NCBI GenBank assembly: GCA_947579605.1
Contig: OX388310.1
Location: 3,410,001 to 3,474,000 of the forward strand
From: Athripsodes cinereus
Taxonomy: Eukaryota > Arthropoda > Insecta > Trichoptera > Leptoceridae
DNA length: 64,000 nucleotides
Reading direction: 5' to 3'
Every line of letters starts with the position of its first letter. Position 1 is the first letter of the stretch. The translations under genes were made by a program, and so were the position numbers. This document shows positions 1 through 11,029 of this stretch, piece by piece. The notes beneath the pieces are model-generated. The model was not told the DNA's origin. It was given only the letters and a program-made list of their open reading frames with translations, and searched no databases.

Positions 1-55
1 TTTTCACTCTCTCCATAACTATTACACTTTGTTACTCTGAGCATTGAAAGTTCAA

Positions 56-300
56 TTAGGAATGGCTTGAAGATATCATTTATTTTAGAAGGATTACCTT
101 AACTATGTAACAGTTTTGCGACATTTTGAATGTTTTTAGTATTCTACAACGCACCTCCGTTACTTGATTATTTAAAACGCGATCGATTTCGGTAAACCTT
201 TACCATAGAGTATTGTATCACTCGTCAGGTTTACCGAAATCGATCACGATTTAAATAATCAAGTAACGGAAGTGCATTGTAGAGTACTAAAAACATTAAA
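56..300. mobile_element. Fold-back element F1, copy 1
   Basis: Imperfect inverted repeat. The left arm (about 93-210) and right arm (about 228-296) both carry GTTACTTGATTATTTAAA followed by a CGATCGATTTCGGTAAACC-type stretch. A longer copy of the same element lies at 61.0-61.4 kb and shares the left flank (TTTTAGAAGGATTA...CTATGT). No protein is encoded. The superfamily is not identified because the target duplication is unclear. Confidence 0.7.
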
Positions 301-371
301 AATGACATAAAGATCTTGATGACAGCAGAAACGGACAAATATCGCTGGAAGAACTGATAGCAAGTATTCGA

Positions 372-545
372 TTGTCCTGTAAAAGGTTGGTGTGCATATA
401 TCACCACATACAAAACATTTTACATATTAAATTCAACGATGAAGTATGTATACCAACAATCCTGAACGTCTTAATCTTTTATTGGCACGGAAATGAAAAT
501 CTGAACGTCTATTGCAAGTGGATATTCTGCTGGTTATCCCGCTGG
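372..545 (+). repeat. SINE-C, diverged copy
   Basis: Degenerate member of the commonest short repeat here. It keeps the family landmarks 'TCCTGTAAAAGG', 'ACATTTTACAT.TTAAATTCA', 'CCTGAA.GTCTT' and 'ATTGGCACGGA' in the same order as the reference copy at 18333-18590. It is too diverged to show its ends. Confidence 0.65.
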
Positions 546-639
546 TGGAATTTATCATCAGTATTCTACAAAAAGTAAAAATAAACTAAATGACTTCAAT
601 ATTAGATTATTTATTTTTTAAAAGATATACCTATCTGAG

Positions 640-790
640 TTTTGTTATAATCCCAAATGCAACCTTATACACCTTTCACAGTAAGCTAAAAGCTTGTGTC
701 GTGAAAGGGGAGTTTGCCGGCACCTGGGATCGAACCACGCACCCATTGTTCACGAGGCCGAGACTCTTACCTCCAGGCTACCGACCAAAT
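640..790 (-). repeat. SINE-B (tRNA-derived) copy
   Basis: On the minus strand it has an RNA polymerase III B box, GGTTCGATCCC (726-736), an A-box-like TAGCCTGGAGG upstream, then the body CCCTTTCACGACACAAGC and an end rich in CCCAAATGCAAC. Other copies lie at 9961-10075 (+), 37740-37815 (+, partial) and 43905-44047 (-). Known of such families: tRNA-derived SINEs are copied by LINE machinery. Confidence 0.8.
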
Positions 791-1137
791 AGAGAGAAGG
801 GGTATAAATAATAATAATATAATATAATAATTATATACCATTCTATAAGAAGGGGTATAAATATATTATTTTATAGTTGTTAATTTTCTGATTTCGAGCT
901 ATCTCATTCGTCTCCAGCACGATAAGGAAGTAGGTAGTTGTAAAGAGTAAAGAGTATATTTCTATAGAAAATAAGTATATAGAAGTAGGTAAATGTAGTT
1001 TTATTAACTCGTAAAGTCCATCTAATATTCTAGGAAGGGTTTCCAATATCAGTCACACAAGTCTACGTTTCAGCTTTCAATATTCAGAATAATAATAGGT
1101 AAGTAAGTACCTTCCAGTAACGTGCGAGTATCTAAGG

Positions 1138-1469
1138 CATGGGTGGCCAACCTTTTCAGCAACCGGGCCAAATTTCAGAATGAGATTTCCTACCGGTCCG
1201 CACAACGACATATATGGAACATTTAATAATTTTACTTCACCTTAAAATTTCTACCCCCCTCCCCCCCCTCCCCCCCGTCGACATATTTTCAAAATGGTAT
1301 AGGAATTTGAAATGTTTCAAAACTCCTCGGTTTTCTTTAAGAATATTTTCTCGAAATACCTCTTTCAAAAAAGTAACGCGTACTTGTACCGACTATTATT
1401 TAAAAAAATGTGCATATGCTTCGCAGGCTACAAGTAGGCACGTAACGGGCCGCGAGTTGGCCACCCTTG
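1138..1469. mobile_element. hAT-like MITE (GGGTGGCCAAC termini)
   Basis: The left end CATGGGTGGCCAACC and right end GTTGGCCACCCTTG are inverted repeats. hAT MITEs with this kind of terminus are common in animals. The flanking 8-mers do not match cleanly, so the insertion is old or rearranged. A second left terminus begins at 1478, only 9 bp beyond the right end. Confidence 0.6.
1253..1277. repeat. C-rich run
   Basis: Three runs of six to eight C separated by single T, inside the hAT-like MITE. The complementary strand has three long G runs and could form a G-quadruplex-like fold; that is inference only. Confidence 0.6.
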
Positions 1470-1477
1470 CTACAGAG

Positions 1478-1570
1478 CATGGGTGGCCAACCTTTTCGGC
1501 AGTCAGGCCAAATTTTAGAATCTCCAAATACCTTTTTCCAAAAAGTAACGGGTATTACGTGGAAAAAATG
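1478..1570. mobile_element. Second hAT-like terminus, truncated
   Basis: Repeats CATGGGTGGCCAACCTTTTC and the following GGCCAAATTT block of the neighbour at 1138, then diverges. No right end was found. Confidence 0.5.
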
Positions 1571-2568
1571 GTTCCATTTCATCTTAAAAGTTGTTTTGTG
1601 TAAAAATACTTTGTTTTACACATTCTGTTACATTTTTTTTACATTTTTTTACATTTTACAAATTTTGATTTTTCAATGATCATTTTTTACACTTAGCATT
1701 TTAATTCTTCCTTTATCTTTTAATTTAATAAAATACCTCAAATTTATATTTATTAGTTGGTAAAAAAGGGATCTTAATTGGTTTGCTCAATGTTATAATT
1801 ACTTGATTATATTTATTGTTACAACTGTTTGATCTAAATAGAATAAATAAAATAAAAATAAAATTATAACACAAAATCACCATTCCAAGAGTAAAGCGCT
1901 AACAACGATGGTTAACTGTAATAAGAATTCAGAAAAAAGATGTACGAATAAGGGGGTAGAACCAGAGTTTTGAAGGGACGCTGCCCCAGCAACTTACGTG
2001 TTGCAGATTTATTTAGAGTAAACCGGATTTGCTTTCTAGTGGGTGGCACCTACCCGCCTTCGAGCTATTTTTCCATACTTACGTTCTATTTTTACTTACT
2101 TCTGTACTGCTTTATGAGTATAATAAGTTCGAAAGGGGATAATACCCGAGGGGAATATGCCCAACTGTCCCCTAGGTACGCTATTGCCACCGATTTGAAT
2201 AAATTTCAAACTGATAGGTAGGTACAATAGAAAAATAATATCCATTTTTTTGTAATCTATACATAAAATATAACATTCAAACTAACATACCAATGACGAA
2301 ATTTCCAACTTTTCTCTCGTTTAACATCCGACCTCTAAAAAGCTGCATGTATTTTTCTAATTAGGTTAAGTTCAAGTATAGTGACACAATAAACTCATAA
2401 GAATTTATAGTTCAACTCTTAGCTGTGATCTTTGTAATACAAATAATATCGTTGGTTCTGATACGAAGTTCCCAATGATTGAGCAATGCACGTTTGACAA
2501 GACTTATGAAAAAGCAGACCGTTGTAATCAAACTGTAATAAATGTGTTTTTAATGTTTTTTTTTTAGA
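1571..2568. other. No gene seen
   Basis: AT-rich non-coding DNA with no recognisable repeat family. Short open frames here have no domain or splice support. Confidence 0.6.
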
Positions 2569-2860
2569 TCTTAATTGAAATGAACAAATATTGTCATGAT
2601 GGGTTCAATTCTACTAATAGTGAGAAAGCAAACAAAAAACTTTTGACGTTACCGCAAAAAAAAATTATGCAAATTTTACAGCTATTGAATTTAACTTACT
2701 CTGTCACATACTTAAAAGACCAGTTGTTGCACGAATAGATGAATGTAAGACAAGTATTTTTCAAGATTGTTGGAAAGCTTTTGGTCGAAAAACAGTGTTT
2801 AAAAGAAATGCAACCCCTAAATATAAAAATAATGATATTGGTCATGTTTCTTCTTCTTAA
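2569..2860 (+). pseudogene. Possible decayed exon, unidentified
   Basis: A long T tract followed by TAG at about 2556-2568 looks like a splice acceptor. An open frame follows (ILIEMNKYCHDGF...) up to a run of nine A at 2656-2664. After the run, the frame shifted by one stays open (2624-2860 is stop-free) and reads ...FNLLCHILKRPVV... to a TAA at 2858-2860. Two complementary open segments meeting at an A run suggest one exon broken by a slippage frameshift. I do not recognise the protein and saw no partner exons. Chance open frames of this size occur in AT-rich DNA, so this is weak. Confidence 0.25.
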
Positions 2861-2869
2861 ACAGTACTA

Positions 2870-4115
2870 CGTTAAACTATGCAAAATATAAGTAAATTGA
2901 TGATGAATATTAACAACTATTATTCTAGTTAGATGATCTATTTTTCCGGCTTACTTGCTACTAATCCACGACGTTACATTATGGATTTTTTTCACTTCTT
3001 TCCTCTGGATGTTTCAAGAGCAAAGCTCCTATATCATCCAGACTAAACGAATCAAAAAAAAAATTCACGACGTTAAAAAATAGTAGATTATGTCACATTA
3101 GTTTTCATCGTGCGATATGTCAGTCACGGACAACACAACGGACTAGCATTATTGGGCCAAGGGCGAAATATAGAATTACACGAAACTGGGAATATTTATG
3201 TGCCTACGTAACATTTATAATGACATATAGACAAACACACAGACATTATAATAATAATAATAACAAAAGTAATAATACAAGTAATGTTTTATGTTGTTAT
3301 TAATGGGGACATATTTCACGCATTTGTTTTCTTTGCCGGACGTATTTCATTTGTCTGAGTTTGGTAATGGATAGGCACCTAAATTAATATTGTAACTTTT
3401 ATCCAAACTATTAATTAAGATGTCTCCTGCAATATGATTATTAAGGAGAGACCCATCTCACACCCAGATATCTCAGGAGTCGTAGACCACTATTTTTCGG
3501 CACATTAAAATCAAAATTCTCCTGATGGGCGAACCGGGCAAAACCGCAGTCGTGGGAATCTTTTATACTACTATTCTCTTCAATGTTTCTCTTGGAGGTA
3601 AATAAATTGCAATAAGATTATTCACTAATCAGCCTTTTCACAAAATTTATCTACTGAATAATAAGAATAAGTTCGTTTTCCAGAATGTTTTCGTTACTTT
3701 TAATAACCAGTTTTTTTGGGCCCTTTAACTCTTAGAGGTCCAGGGGAAATATTATTCGCAAAGACATAAATTCAATTTTCGAGTATTTCAAGAACAATTA
3801 TTATACATGTATTAAGCCATAATATGAGTACCTATTTAAAGTTCAAATCATCGTTATTTTTGTGATCTGGTGATATTTACTGTCCTAAACTTTTTAAATA
3901 TTTGCTCAAAAATCTTTGACGGTGAAATCGTAAAATTTTATGATACGGCCGGATTTTTTTACTTTTTTGTTTTATTTATATTGTTCCTTTTTTGCATAGC
4001 AAACACCATGTGTGGAATAAATACCTACCAAGACATAATATATCATCAATTGAATCAAGATGTTCTGGGAAGGGAAAATATGAGGAGGAACATTCTACTT
4101 ATTATTACAATTTCA
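2870..4115. other. No gene seen
   Basis: AT-rich sequence with short (AAT)n at about 3248-3270. No coding, RNA or clear repeat feature could be supported. Confidence 0.6.
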
Positions 4116-4121
4116 ATCGGC

Positions 4122-4320
4122 GGCCGGTGTGGCTCAGAAATAGCACTCTTGGCTTGAAGCACGTGTCCCATGTCCGACTCCCGGCCAGAACAAAACAAAA
4201 AAGCCCTTTTCAAATTGTCTTGGGTCTGAATGCTACATCTATATGACTGTGTTGAAAACATTATATAATATGTATCATCGCGTTAGTACCCAATACTAGA
4301 TTCAGAATATCTCAATTTGT
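4122..4320 (+). repeat. SINE-A (tRNA-derived) copy
   Basis: The head GGCCGGTGTGGCTCAG has an A-box-like TGGCTCAG. It is followed about 40 nt later by a decayed B box (GTCCGACTCCC), then the body TTTTCAAATTGTC.TGGGTCTG shared with 11030-11350. Tail-proximal ATGTAT.ATCG.GT is also shared. A short retroposed element, not a tRNA gene. Confidence 0.75.
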
Positions 4321-4384
4321 TACAAACTCGAACTATGTGAGTCGCCCAATTCAAAATGTTAATAAAAATATTATCTACGGATAT

Positions 4385-4445
4385 TATAATATTTTTATCC
4401 CGAGGAGCAACCGGTAAAGAATATTGATCTCCCACTCTTCTCCGT
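4385..4445 (+). repeat. SINE-C head fragment
   Basis: Carries CGAGGAGCAACCGGTAAAGA and CTCCCACTCTTCT, matching the 5' end of the SINE-C reference at 18333. It is separated from the rest of SINE-C (from 4598) by repeat D, which probably inserted into it. Confidence 0.6.
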
Positions 4446-4446
4446 T

Positions 4447-4594
4447 AGTTTTATTTATTTATTTATTTTATTCTTCACTGTACATTGGTTACAATATTAC
4501 AAAATAAAACAATGTCATATAAATATCAGTTATACAATTCAATGTACAGAGGGCGAGTTTATCGCTAAGATGCGATGTCTTCCAACTGACCCGG
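4447..4594 (-). repeat. Repeat D, retroelement 3' end
   Basis: Starts with T/TTTA-rich sequence, then CACTGTACATTGGTTACAAT and GTTATACAATTCAATGTACAG. Near-identical sequence is at 14549-14697, with a diverged copy at 48730-48880. Read on the minus strand it ends in an (AATA)n tail, as LINE or SINE 3' ends do. It splits a SINE-C copy. Confidence 0.65.
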
Positions 4595-4597
4595 TTA

Positions 4598-4880
4598 AGT
4601 TTTTGAAAGTCCTACTGTAAAAGGCAAGTATGCGTAAACATTACTTTTTAAAACATTTGACTTCTTCAGTGCAGAGATGGGGTAAGCCACCCATCCTGAA
4701 GTTAAAAAAAACATTTTACATCTGAAATTCAGCAATGAAGTTTGCCACCCATCCTGAATGTCTTGATTTATATTGGCACGGAGAGAACAGCTTGCATATT
4801 TACTATATGCAGCTAGTCTGCTGGCTACCCCACATGTGGGATATGCCGTGATGGTATAGTAGTAGTAGTAGCAGATTTTC
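4598..4880 (+). repeat. SINE-C copy
   Basis: Continues SINE-C after repeat D: TACTGTAAAAGGCAAGTA, GCCACCCATCCTGAA (present twice, a local duplication), ATTGGCACGGAGAGAACAG, CTACCCCACATGTGGGATATG, and a (TAG)n tail at about 4856-4872. Confidence 0.8.
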
Positions 4881-4889
4881 AAAATACTT

Positions 4890-5279
4890 ACGTAATTAGT
4901 ATTGTTAATTTAATATTAATCCATAATTGCAATGTTACGAATCCAATTTATTTCACACAATCAGGTGGTCAGTATTCTGATGGTAAAGTATTGAACTAAA
5001 TTAATTAAAGTATTCAATCGGGAGATTCTGGAATCATTTTCCCACTTTCAACTAACCCTGCTTATATTTTTTTTTCTTCTCTCGACTATCCACCCGTCAT
5101 CGAGTGACTTGAGCCCTTTGGAAACAAGGTATTCGATAACGAGGGTATAATATACCATATTATTAGTGCTTCAAACTCCTAGCATCATAATAATTATGTT
5201 AAATATCATTAGCATATTCCGTTGATTGTTAATAAATTAATATTATAATTTTATTATATAAATAAAACATAAAAATATA
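4890..5279. other. No gene seen
   Basis: AT-rich non-coding sequence with no repeat family recognised. Confidence 0.55.
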
Positions 5280-5527
5280 TTTTAATTTTATTAAATAAAA
5301 TATAAAAATGTATTATTGAGCACTGTTTAATCTCCACTAGGTTAGGTTAGATACCGAACGTTTTCGCCTATACTTGTAGGCATCTTCAGGGAAACTACAA
5401 GTATAGGCGAAGTTTCCCTGAAGATGCTTACAAGTATAGGCAAAAACGTTCGGTATCTAACCTAACATAGTGGAGATTAAACAGTGCTCAATAATATATT
5501 TTTATATTTTATTTAATAAAATTAAAA
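5280..5527. mobile_element. Fold-back element P1, unit 1
   Basis: Long inverted repeat with arms of about 110 bp (5280-5392 and about 5417-5527) around a short centre. The arms carry TTGAGCACTGTTTAATCTCC, GTTAGATACCGAACG and a CTGAAGATGCCTAC...GGCGAAAACG stem-loop motif. The right side continues about 40 bp (ATGGATTTCCACAG...). A second unit follows at 5578. Tandem, partly inverted units with this motif resemble the terminal repeats of Penelope-like elements; no enzyme is encoded here. Confidence 0.7.
5351..5395 (-). ncRNA. Hammerhead-like stem-loop motif (P1)
   Basis: On the minus strand: CTGAAGA (5383-5389), a U, then stem GCCTA/TAGGC around loop CAAGTA (5366-5382), then GAAA (5362-5365) and ACGTTC. 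This matches the order CUGANGA-stem II-GAA of hammerhead ribozymes. The extra U before stem II and the weak stem I are departures. The mirrored copy in the right arm (5418-5445) has GAAA changed to AAAA, and unit 2 (5630-5655, minus) has GAAG. Self-cleavage is not shown. Confidence 0.4.
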
Positions 5528-5577
5528 ATGGATTTCCACAGCGTAAACACAAAAACTCTTGAATAATATAAACATAT

Positions 5578-5850
5578 ATTATTGAGCACTGTTTAATCTC
5601 CACTTTGTTAGGTTAGATACCGAACATCTTCGCCTATACTTGTAGGCATCTTCAGGGAAACTGAAATCTAAAGAGAGAGTGAGAGCTATTGTTCATGTGG
5701 TGCGAAGGGTACAGGTAGTGGGAGGGAATGGTATCTAACCTAACAAAGTGGAGATTAAACACTGCTCAATAATATATTTTTATATTTTATTTAATAAAAT
5801 TATAAATGGATTTCCACAGTGTAAAAACAAAAACTCTTGAATTATTACCT
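5578..5850. mobile_element. Fold-back element P1, unit 2
   Basis: Same left arm as unit 1 (TTGAGCACTGTTTAATCTCC...TCTTCAGGGAAACT). The centre here is a unique GA-rich stretch (about 5661-5725), and the right arm lacks the stem-loop. The shared block from GTGGAGATTAAAC to AAAACTCTTGAAT repeats unit 1 at a spacing of about 280 bp, so this is a head-to-tail pair. Confidence 0.7.
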
Positions 5851-7195
5851 ATATAATAATAATAGCAAAACATATTATTCAAAATGCAAGTGGACAAATT
5901 GCAACAGTAACTAGCAATAGACACTTTGAATACACATACGTACGTACACCCAGTCATATTATTATTTCAACTCACCCTACTTACATATATAAAAATAATA
6001 GAATATAAGAGACTAAGGTATTTTTTGGCATAATGAACAGAAATAAATTATATCAAAAAAAATATCGGTGGTGAAAAAACATTAACATACCATAAAAACA
6101 TTACATGCCGAGTCACAATTTATAGACAACAACAAAAAAAGCAGATACAAATATATATAGAGGTAAAATTTACTTCTGTAAATATAAATAAAAAATATTT
6201 TTATGTGTTAAAACAAACAAAATATTAAGCAACATGAACATAAGATATAAATAATTTATTTTTTATTTCCGATATACTTAATTTATCGATAGAATTTGAA
6301 GTAGGTACTTGTTTGTGTAAGATTTAAAAAAATATATTCTGAATTTGAAATGAAAACAAAACACTATAATCATGCATTATTCATGTTCTTTTGTCTGATA
6401 CTAACACAATAAATAATTTTGCTATTATCATGAATAATAATCAAATAAAATAAATAAATAAATATCAACAATAAATTTACCTTTTTCTGCGATAAGTATT
6501 ATATGTGTAGCAGGGTAAAAAACTGTTTGTTTTATACAAATAAATGAAAATCAAACACGTTAAACAAAATCACAGAACCAATTTAACGTTTTTTTTTTAA
6601 ACAAATATTTTTTGTCAATAAATAAACCAAATAACAAAACACATGTATTAGCACTACAATTTATGAATTATTGCTATACTTTTTTGATAAAAAATATATT
6701 TTTTGCAAAAATACAACAAAAACAATATTCGATTTAAAAGCACGATTTTGCAAGTAAATATAATTCGCGATTGTAAGAGAGAAAACAGCGACGCGACCAC
6801 CCCTACGATGCTCTCATACAAACTAAATGAAAGCTTTGAATTTTCCGAGATGCTACCCGTACAAAGAAAATTCTATCATCATGGCACTACATAAAAGTCG
6901 TCTCCTTTTCAGTTGGAATAGTGTTCATTGTTTGTAGATTTATTGCAAAGTGGTTTGATATTGCGCGTCCTTTTATTGGTTGTTTTGTAATATTTGATCA
7001 TTGTTGTTATGAGAAACAGTTTCGCAAGTAGTTTATTGGCTGATTGTGTGTTGTGTATTATTTTCTATATATTAATGTACGTATGTATTTTATTATTCAT
7101 ATAAATTAAGAACACAAGATGAAGCGACATATTATTATTATTATTGTGCCAATCTTGTTGTTTTTTATTTCCCTTGTTAATCTCAATTTTCAATA
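5851..7195. other. No gene seen
   Basis: Very AT-rich, with A/T homopolymers and no repeat family recognised. A short open frame at 6703-6894 has no domain or splice support. Confidence 0.55.
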
Positions 7196-7202
7196 TCACG
7201 TG

Positions 7203-7260
7203 TACGAACATGTTGAGCGGATGAATGATGAGAGAATGGCGAGGAAAATAAACGTGCCTG
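7203..7260 (+). pseudogene. Crumb of RTE LINE (RTE-2)
   Basis: Encodes HVERMNDERMARKI, the motif that follows the reverse transcriptase in the RTE-2 family seen at 20.4 kb (LVERMNEVRMTKRI). About 55 bp remain. The Met at 7119 with hydrophobic residues upstream is chance sequence fused to this crumb. Confidence 0.5.
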
Positions 7261-7312
7261 AAAAAAGATATATGCAAAAAAATGTTTGTTCTGGCAATCA
7301 CAGCATTTTCCA

Positions 7313-7463
7313 CTTGTGGGGTAGTCAATGGACCAACTATGCAAGTAACAAATATTCAAGTTGTCCTCTTCGTGCCAGTATTAGTTGAGACATTCAGGAT
7401 GGGTGGCATACCTAATCGTTGACCAACTTCCATATTTGTGAGAGATTCTGTGATGGTATAGAT
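7313..7463 (-). repeat. SINE-C copy split by a hAT MITE
   Basis: Contains the reverse complement of SINE-C landmarks: CACTTGTGGGGTAG, GTCCTCTTCGTGCCA, ACATTCAGGATGGGTGGCA. The GATGGTATAGAT at its right side is the target into which the hAT MITE at 7464-7620 inserted. Confidence 0.7.
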
Positions 7464-7620
7464 CAGGGGTCGGCAACCTTTTGAGTCGGAACAGTAAGAA
7501 AATAGAAAAAGATTTTGAAGAGCCACAATTATTTTTCTTGCCAAAAATATGTACCAATGTGCGTATGGAACTAAAGAGCTGCAGCTTAACATCCCAAGAG
7601 CCGCAGGTTGACGATCCCTG
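7464..7620. mobile_element. hAT MITE, 157 bp, perfect 8-bp target duplication
   Basis: The ends CAGGGGTCGGCAACCT and AGGTTGACGATCCCTG are inverted repeats. It is flanked by GTATAGAT at 7456-7463 and 7621-7628. An 8-bp duplication and CAGGG-type ends are diagnostic of the hAT superfamily. No transposase is present, so it was moved in trans. Confidence 0.9.
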
Positions 7621-7639
7621 GTATAGATAGATTTGAACT

Positions 7640-8700
7640 CTTTGGAAAGTCTGTACGAGCTTTTGTAAATTAGCAGTTGTTAAAAACTTATTAATTGTTT
7701 TAATGATAATACAAAAATATTTCTGCCTGATCGTTTGAATTTAAACTTTATTTTGGTAACAAAATGGACTAATCCTAAAAGCTATACTGATATACATACT
7801 GTATCGGTTTCTCTCATATTTTTTTTTGTTATTTTAATCGGGTTGTTCCAAATGAAGATAATCCACAATATGTTTGTTTATATTTGAAAACATATTTTCA
7901 CATATAATTATTTCATTGTAGGATAGCCATTATTTTTTCCAATATTGTTTATGCGTATAACTACTGTTTTGTTCTTGTTTTTAAAATAAAATCAAATCTT
8001 ATTATAGATGACAACCTTGCTTCTAGCTACATAATATGAACAGAAAAATTGATCGTTTAACAAAACAACATAGCGTGTCGAGTAGGTACGTATGTAAGTA
8101 ATGATATTTTCATAGACAATATGAAGTTAGGAAGAACCCTCGCGTTTTGCATGAACGATATTAGCCATAAATAATATTGTTTGTATTGAATTATAAGGGA
8201 AATAAATCTCTTAAACGAGTCAACATTCTTCTATAAATCAGATTTACTACTCCCCTGGAGGCAAATGTAGGTAACTTTAACATTATTAAATGCAGAAAGT
8301 ATATACGTTCTATCTTATGTAAGCCTTAGAGATGTAAAGCAAATATTTTGTATTGAAAAAATAATAAACACATAAACATATTATACAATGTAGGTATCGT
8401 ATTGCGCGCCTTCTTCTCTCCAATGCTATAGGCCTCTTCAAAACTTTTCCACACTTTCCTTTCTCGAGCAACACATTAAGGGTTGCACCCTCCCTCACCC
8501 ATGAATGTTACAGGAATGGCAGTTCCTATGTCATCCATACTCTTCAAGCAAATTCTTTCTAAGGAAGGGCTCAAGGTTCGCCTGAAGGACTCCCCCTGAC
8601 AAAACCCTTCCTGAAATTAAATACAACCGTTAATGTCCACCGACTCTCTATTTTACAATATGACTTAGAATTAGCTTACAGTTACGTATTATCTACGTAC
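7640..8700. other. No gene seen
   Basis: AT-rich. A GC-richer patch at about 8400-8620 has broken reading frames on the minus strand and may be decayed LINE sequence; I could not place it in a family. Confidence 0.5.
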
Positions 8701-8704
8701 TAGT

Positions 8705-8905
8705 TGTTCTCGAGCAACAAAATACCACTGTTTTCCCATAATCTGGACAATATCGTCAACCTATCTTTTTTGGGGTCTTCCTACGCTTCTTTTGTCCTCC
8801 CACAGCCTCCATTCAAGAATTCTGGAAGTCCATCTGCCATCCTCTCGTCTTACCACATGACCACCCCATAGTCCGAGGATGTCCCATTTAATGCTTTTAA
8901 GTTTG
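8705..8905 (-). pseudogene. LINE C-terminal remnant
   Basis: The minus strand reads GGHVVRREDGRWTSRILEWR, then KRSVGRPQKR, a stop, and VDDIVQIMGKQWYFVARE. This is the arrangement found downstream of the reverse transcriptase in RTE-like insect LINEs (GH-x-R-x-DGRW ... RxVGRPxxRWxDD). At least one stop interrupts it, so it is dead. Confidence 0.6.
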
Positions 8906-8939
8906 CTATAGGCTATAGGTACATGCAATAAATACAATT

Positions 8940-9955
8940 ATACATTTTTTTATTATATTTATTTATTTATTTTTCCTATCATATATTTAAGCCTTGGAAT
9001 ATATATGGAATATATGGAATATATGGAAGCCTTTAGCACTTGGAATCGTCAAATAATACAAATAATTTGCTATTCTATAACAATCACAAACAATTTTCAA
9101 TAGTTCGTTACTTCACCATAATATCAAATACTTCACAATGATCATAGACAAGAAAAGAAAATAAAAGAAAACAATAAAAATGGTAAACTGATTAAGGAAT
9201 TTCATTTCATCCAAGCTATTTTGAGTGTAAAAGGCCCAAAACAGCTTCACGTCAATGTAGGAATGTAAAAGATAGATAAAAAACTCAAATACAATGACAA
9301 ACAAATTAGCAAATACTTATATTAAAATAAAGCGGTAAGCTCACAAGAACAAAGTCAAAGATACTATACTAAAACAAGCAAATTTATCAATATGTTAGAA
9401 GAGAGTGAGTTTATTAGTATGTTAAAATATTAATTGATATCACAGGTACGAGTTGGATCGATGTGTATAAATCTATTGTTTCCTCAAAATTGAGCAGAGC
9501 TCTAGCTTTGAGAGATTATAGGGTTATATAATATTAACTGTTTTTAAAATTGTTTAACTAGATTTGAGCAAAATGCGTAGATGACAAAATCAATAAAACA
9601 TCTCGATAGGAGAACTATGTATATACAAAACAAAGTTGTGCAAAATCTAATCAAAAGAAGTGAGAAAGGCGTCCCAACGCTTACGAATTAGCTATTGGCT
9701 AGCTTGAGTCATTGTTTCGATATCAATGGACAACGTACACCAATTCCACGTTCTCACTGTTACAATGTAAGGTTCACCAATTGAGAAACATTCATTGCAA
9801 ACCATAGAAGCAATCATTTTTAGGGATCTCAAATTTCTCTCTGGTGGGAAGTCTATTCTTTACTGAGGACTAAACGGGGTAGGTACCTTAATCTAGTGTC
9901 TTGCAAAAGTGAAGTGGTTGCTCTTGAAAATAACAAAATATGAATACTAACAAAA
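8940..9955. other. No gene; AT-rich with short tandem repeats
   Basis: T/TTTA-rich start at about 8946-8975 (possibly a minus-strand retroelement tail), then three tandem GGAATATAT-type units at 8996-9027. The segment CAAAAGAAGTGAGAAAGGCG at about 9652-9671 recurs inverted near 35926-35946. Nothing else recognised. Confidence 0.5.
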
Positions 9956-9960
9956 AAAAC

Positions 9961-10075
9961 GTGGTTCGATTCCAGGTGCCGGCAAAGTCCCCTTTCACGA
10001 CTCAAGCTTTTAGCTTACTGTGAAAGGTGTATTAAGTTGCATTTGGGTTTATAACAAAACCCAAACATATCTTTA
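9961..10075 (+). repeat. SINE-B copy, 5'-truncated
   Basis: Starts inside the B box (GTGGTTCGATTCCAGGTGCC), then CCCCTTTCACGACTCAAGC, and ends with GGGTTTATAACAAAACCC. Same family as 640-790 and 43905-44047. Confidence 0.8.
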
Positions 10076-10167
10076 TATATAAAAAAAAACAATCAAAATA
10101 TCATAATAAAGTGATTAATTTAAAGAAGTAAATATAAGATTCCAAGTCAATATTAAACAAACCTTTT

Positions 10168-10420
10168 CCCGTGGAGCACCAGGTAAAAAATTGGTCTCCC
10201 ACTCTTCTCCGTAAGTTTTTCAGTATCTTTTTAAAGGCAGGTGTTCGAAAAAATTAAGACATTTTACATAAATTCAGTGATGAAATTTGTCACCCATCCT
10301 GAATGTCTTGATTGTATATTGGCACGGAAAGAACAGCTTGTAGGTCGATTATATGCAGCTGGTCTGCTGGCTACCCCACTTGTGAGATATGCCATGATGG
10401 TATAGTAGTATAGAAGTAAT
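10168..10420 (+). repeat. SINE-C, near full-length copy
   Basis: Runs from CCCGTGGAGCACCAGGTAAA through GGTGTTCGAAAAAATTAAG and CACCCATCCTGAATGTCTTG to TACCCCACTTGTGAGATATG and a GGTATAGTAGTATAG tail. It follows the reference copy at 18333 in order and spacing. Confidence 0.85.
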
Positions 10421-10429
10421 AGAATATTA

Positions 10430-11020
10430 GATCGCCAAATAGTCAAGACGCAGTTTCTTTTCAAGAACACGTATTTTATTAGTAGGTAAATTTCAATGGA
10501 TTTATATAACATTACATTATAATTATATTGAAGAATGGTTTGAACAAATCAACCTCAAAAATGTTTATTAAATTATCTCAAAAATTACTAATGAATCGAC
10601 GATTCGATGAAACTATATGCATCTTTAAAAATACGAAAAAAAAATCCGATGGATTCGATAGGAAAATGAGAAACATTAATTATTTTACTGTATAGAAGTG
10701 CTTCATAGAATATGAAGATAAAGGAGAGAATAAAATTTATGTCTCGTAATTTTCCAGACCATTGCATCAGAAAAAAGCTAGCCTAAAGTTTATATATAAC
10801 ATTAAGTACTAAAATTTTACACTTAAATTGTTTCTTTTTTTATTTAATAAAAGATAAAATCGACAATTTATTTGTTTTGTATCTAAAAAGCTGGAGGCGT
10901 GGAATGTGCTACGAGTTGATTGAAGTGGAAAGAATGTTTAAATAAACAAAACAATAAGCATTTGTAATAAAAAAAAATTATCACGGCACTTTCCACAAGA
11001 AGGGTAACCAGCTATCATGT
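10430..11020. other. No gene seen
   Basis: AT-rich non-coding DNA; no family recognised. Confidence 0.55.
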
Positions 11021-11029
11021 TGTAAACAT

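Noticed and set aside
1214..1603. 129-residue plus-strand frame
   Set aside because: Lies across two hAT-like termini and a C-rich run; composition follows repeat DNA and no domain is visible.
5335..5352. Telomeric TTAGG repeat
   Set aside because: Only two to three units of GTTAG within a fold-back element; not an array.
7119..7388. Open frame with a hydrophobic, signal-like start (MKRHIIIIIVPILLFF)
   Set aside because: Its middle is an RTE-2 crumb (HVERMNDERMARKI) and its end is SINE-C; the hydrophobic start is AT-rich chance sequence.
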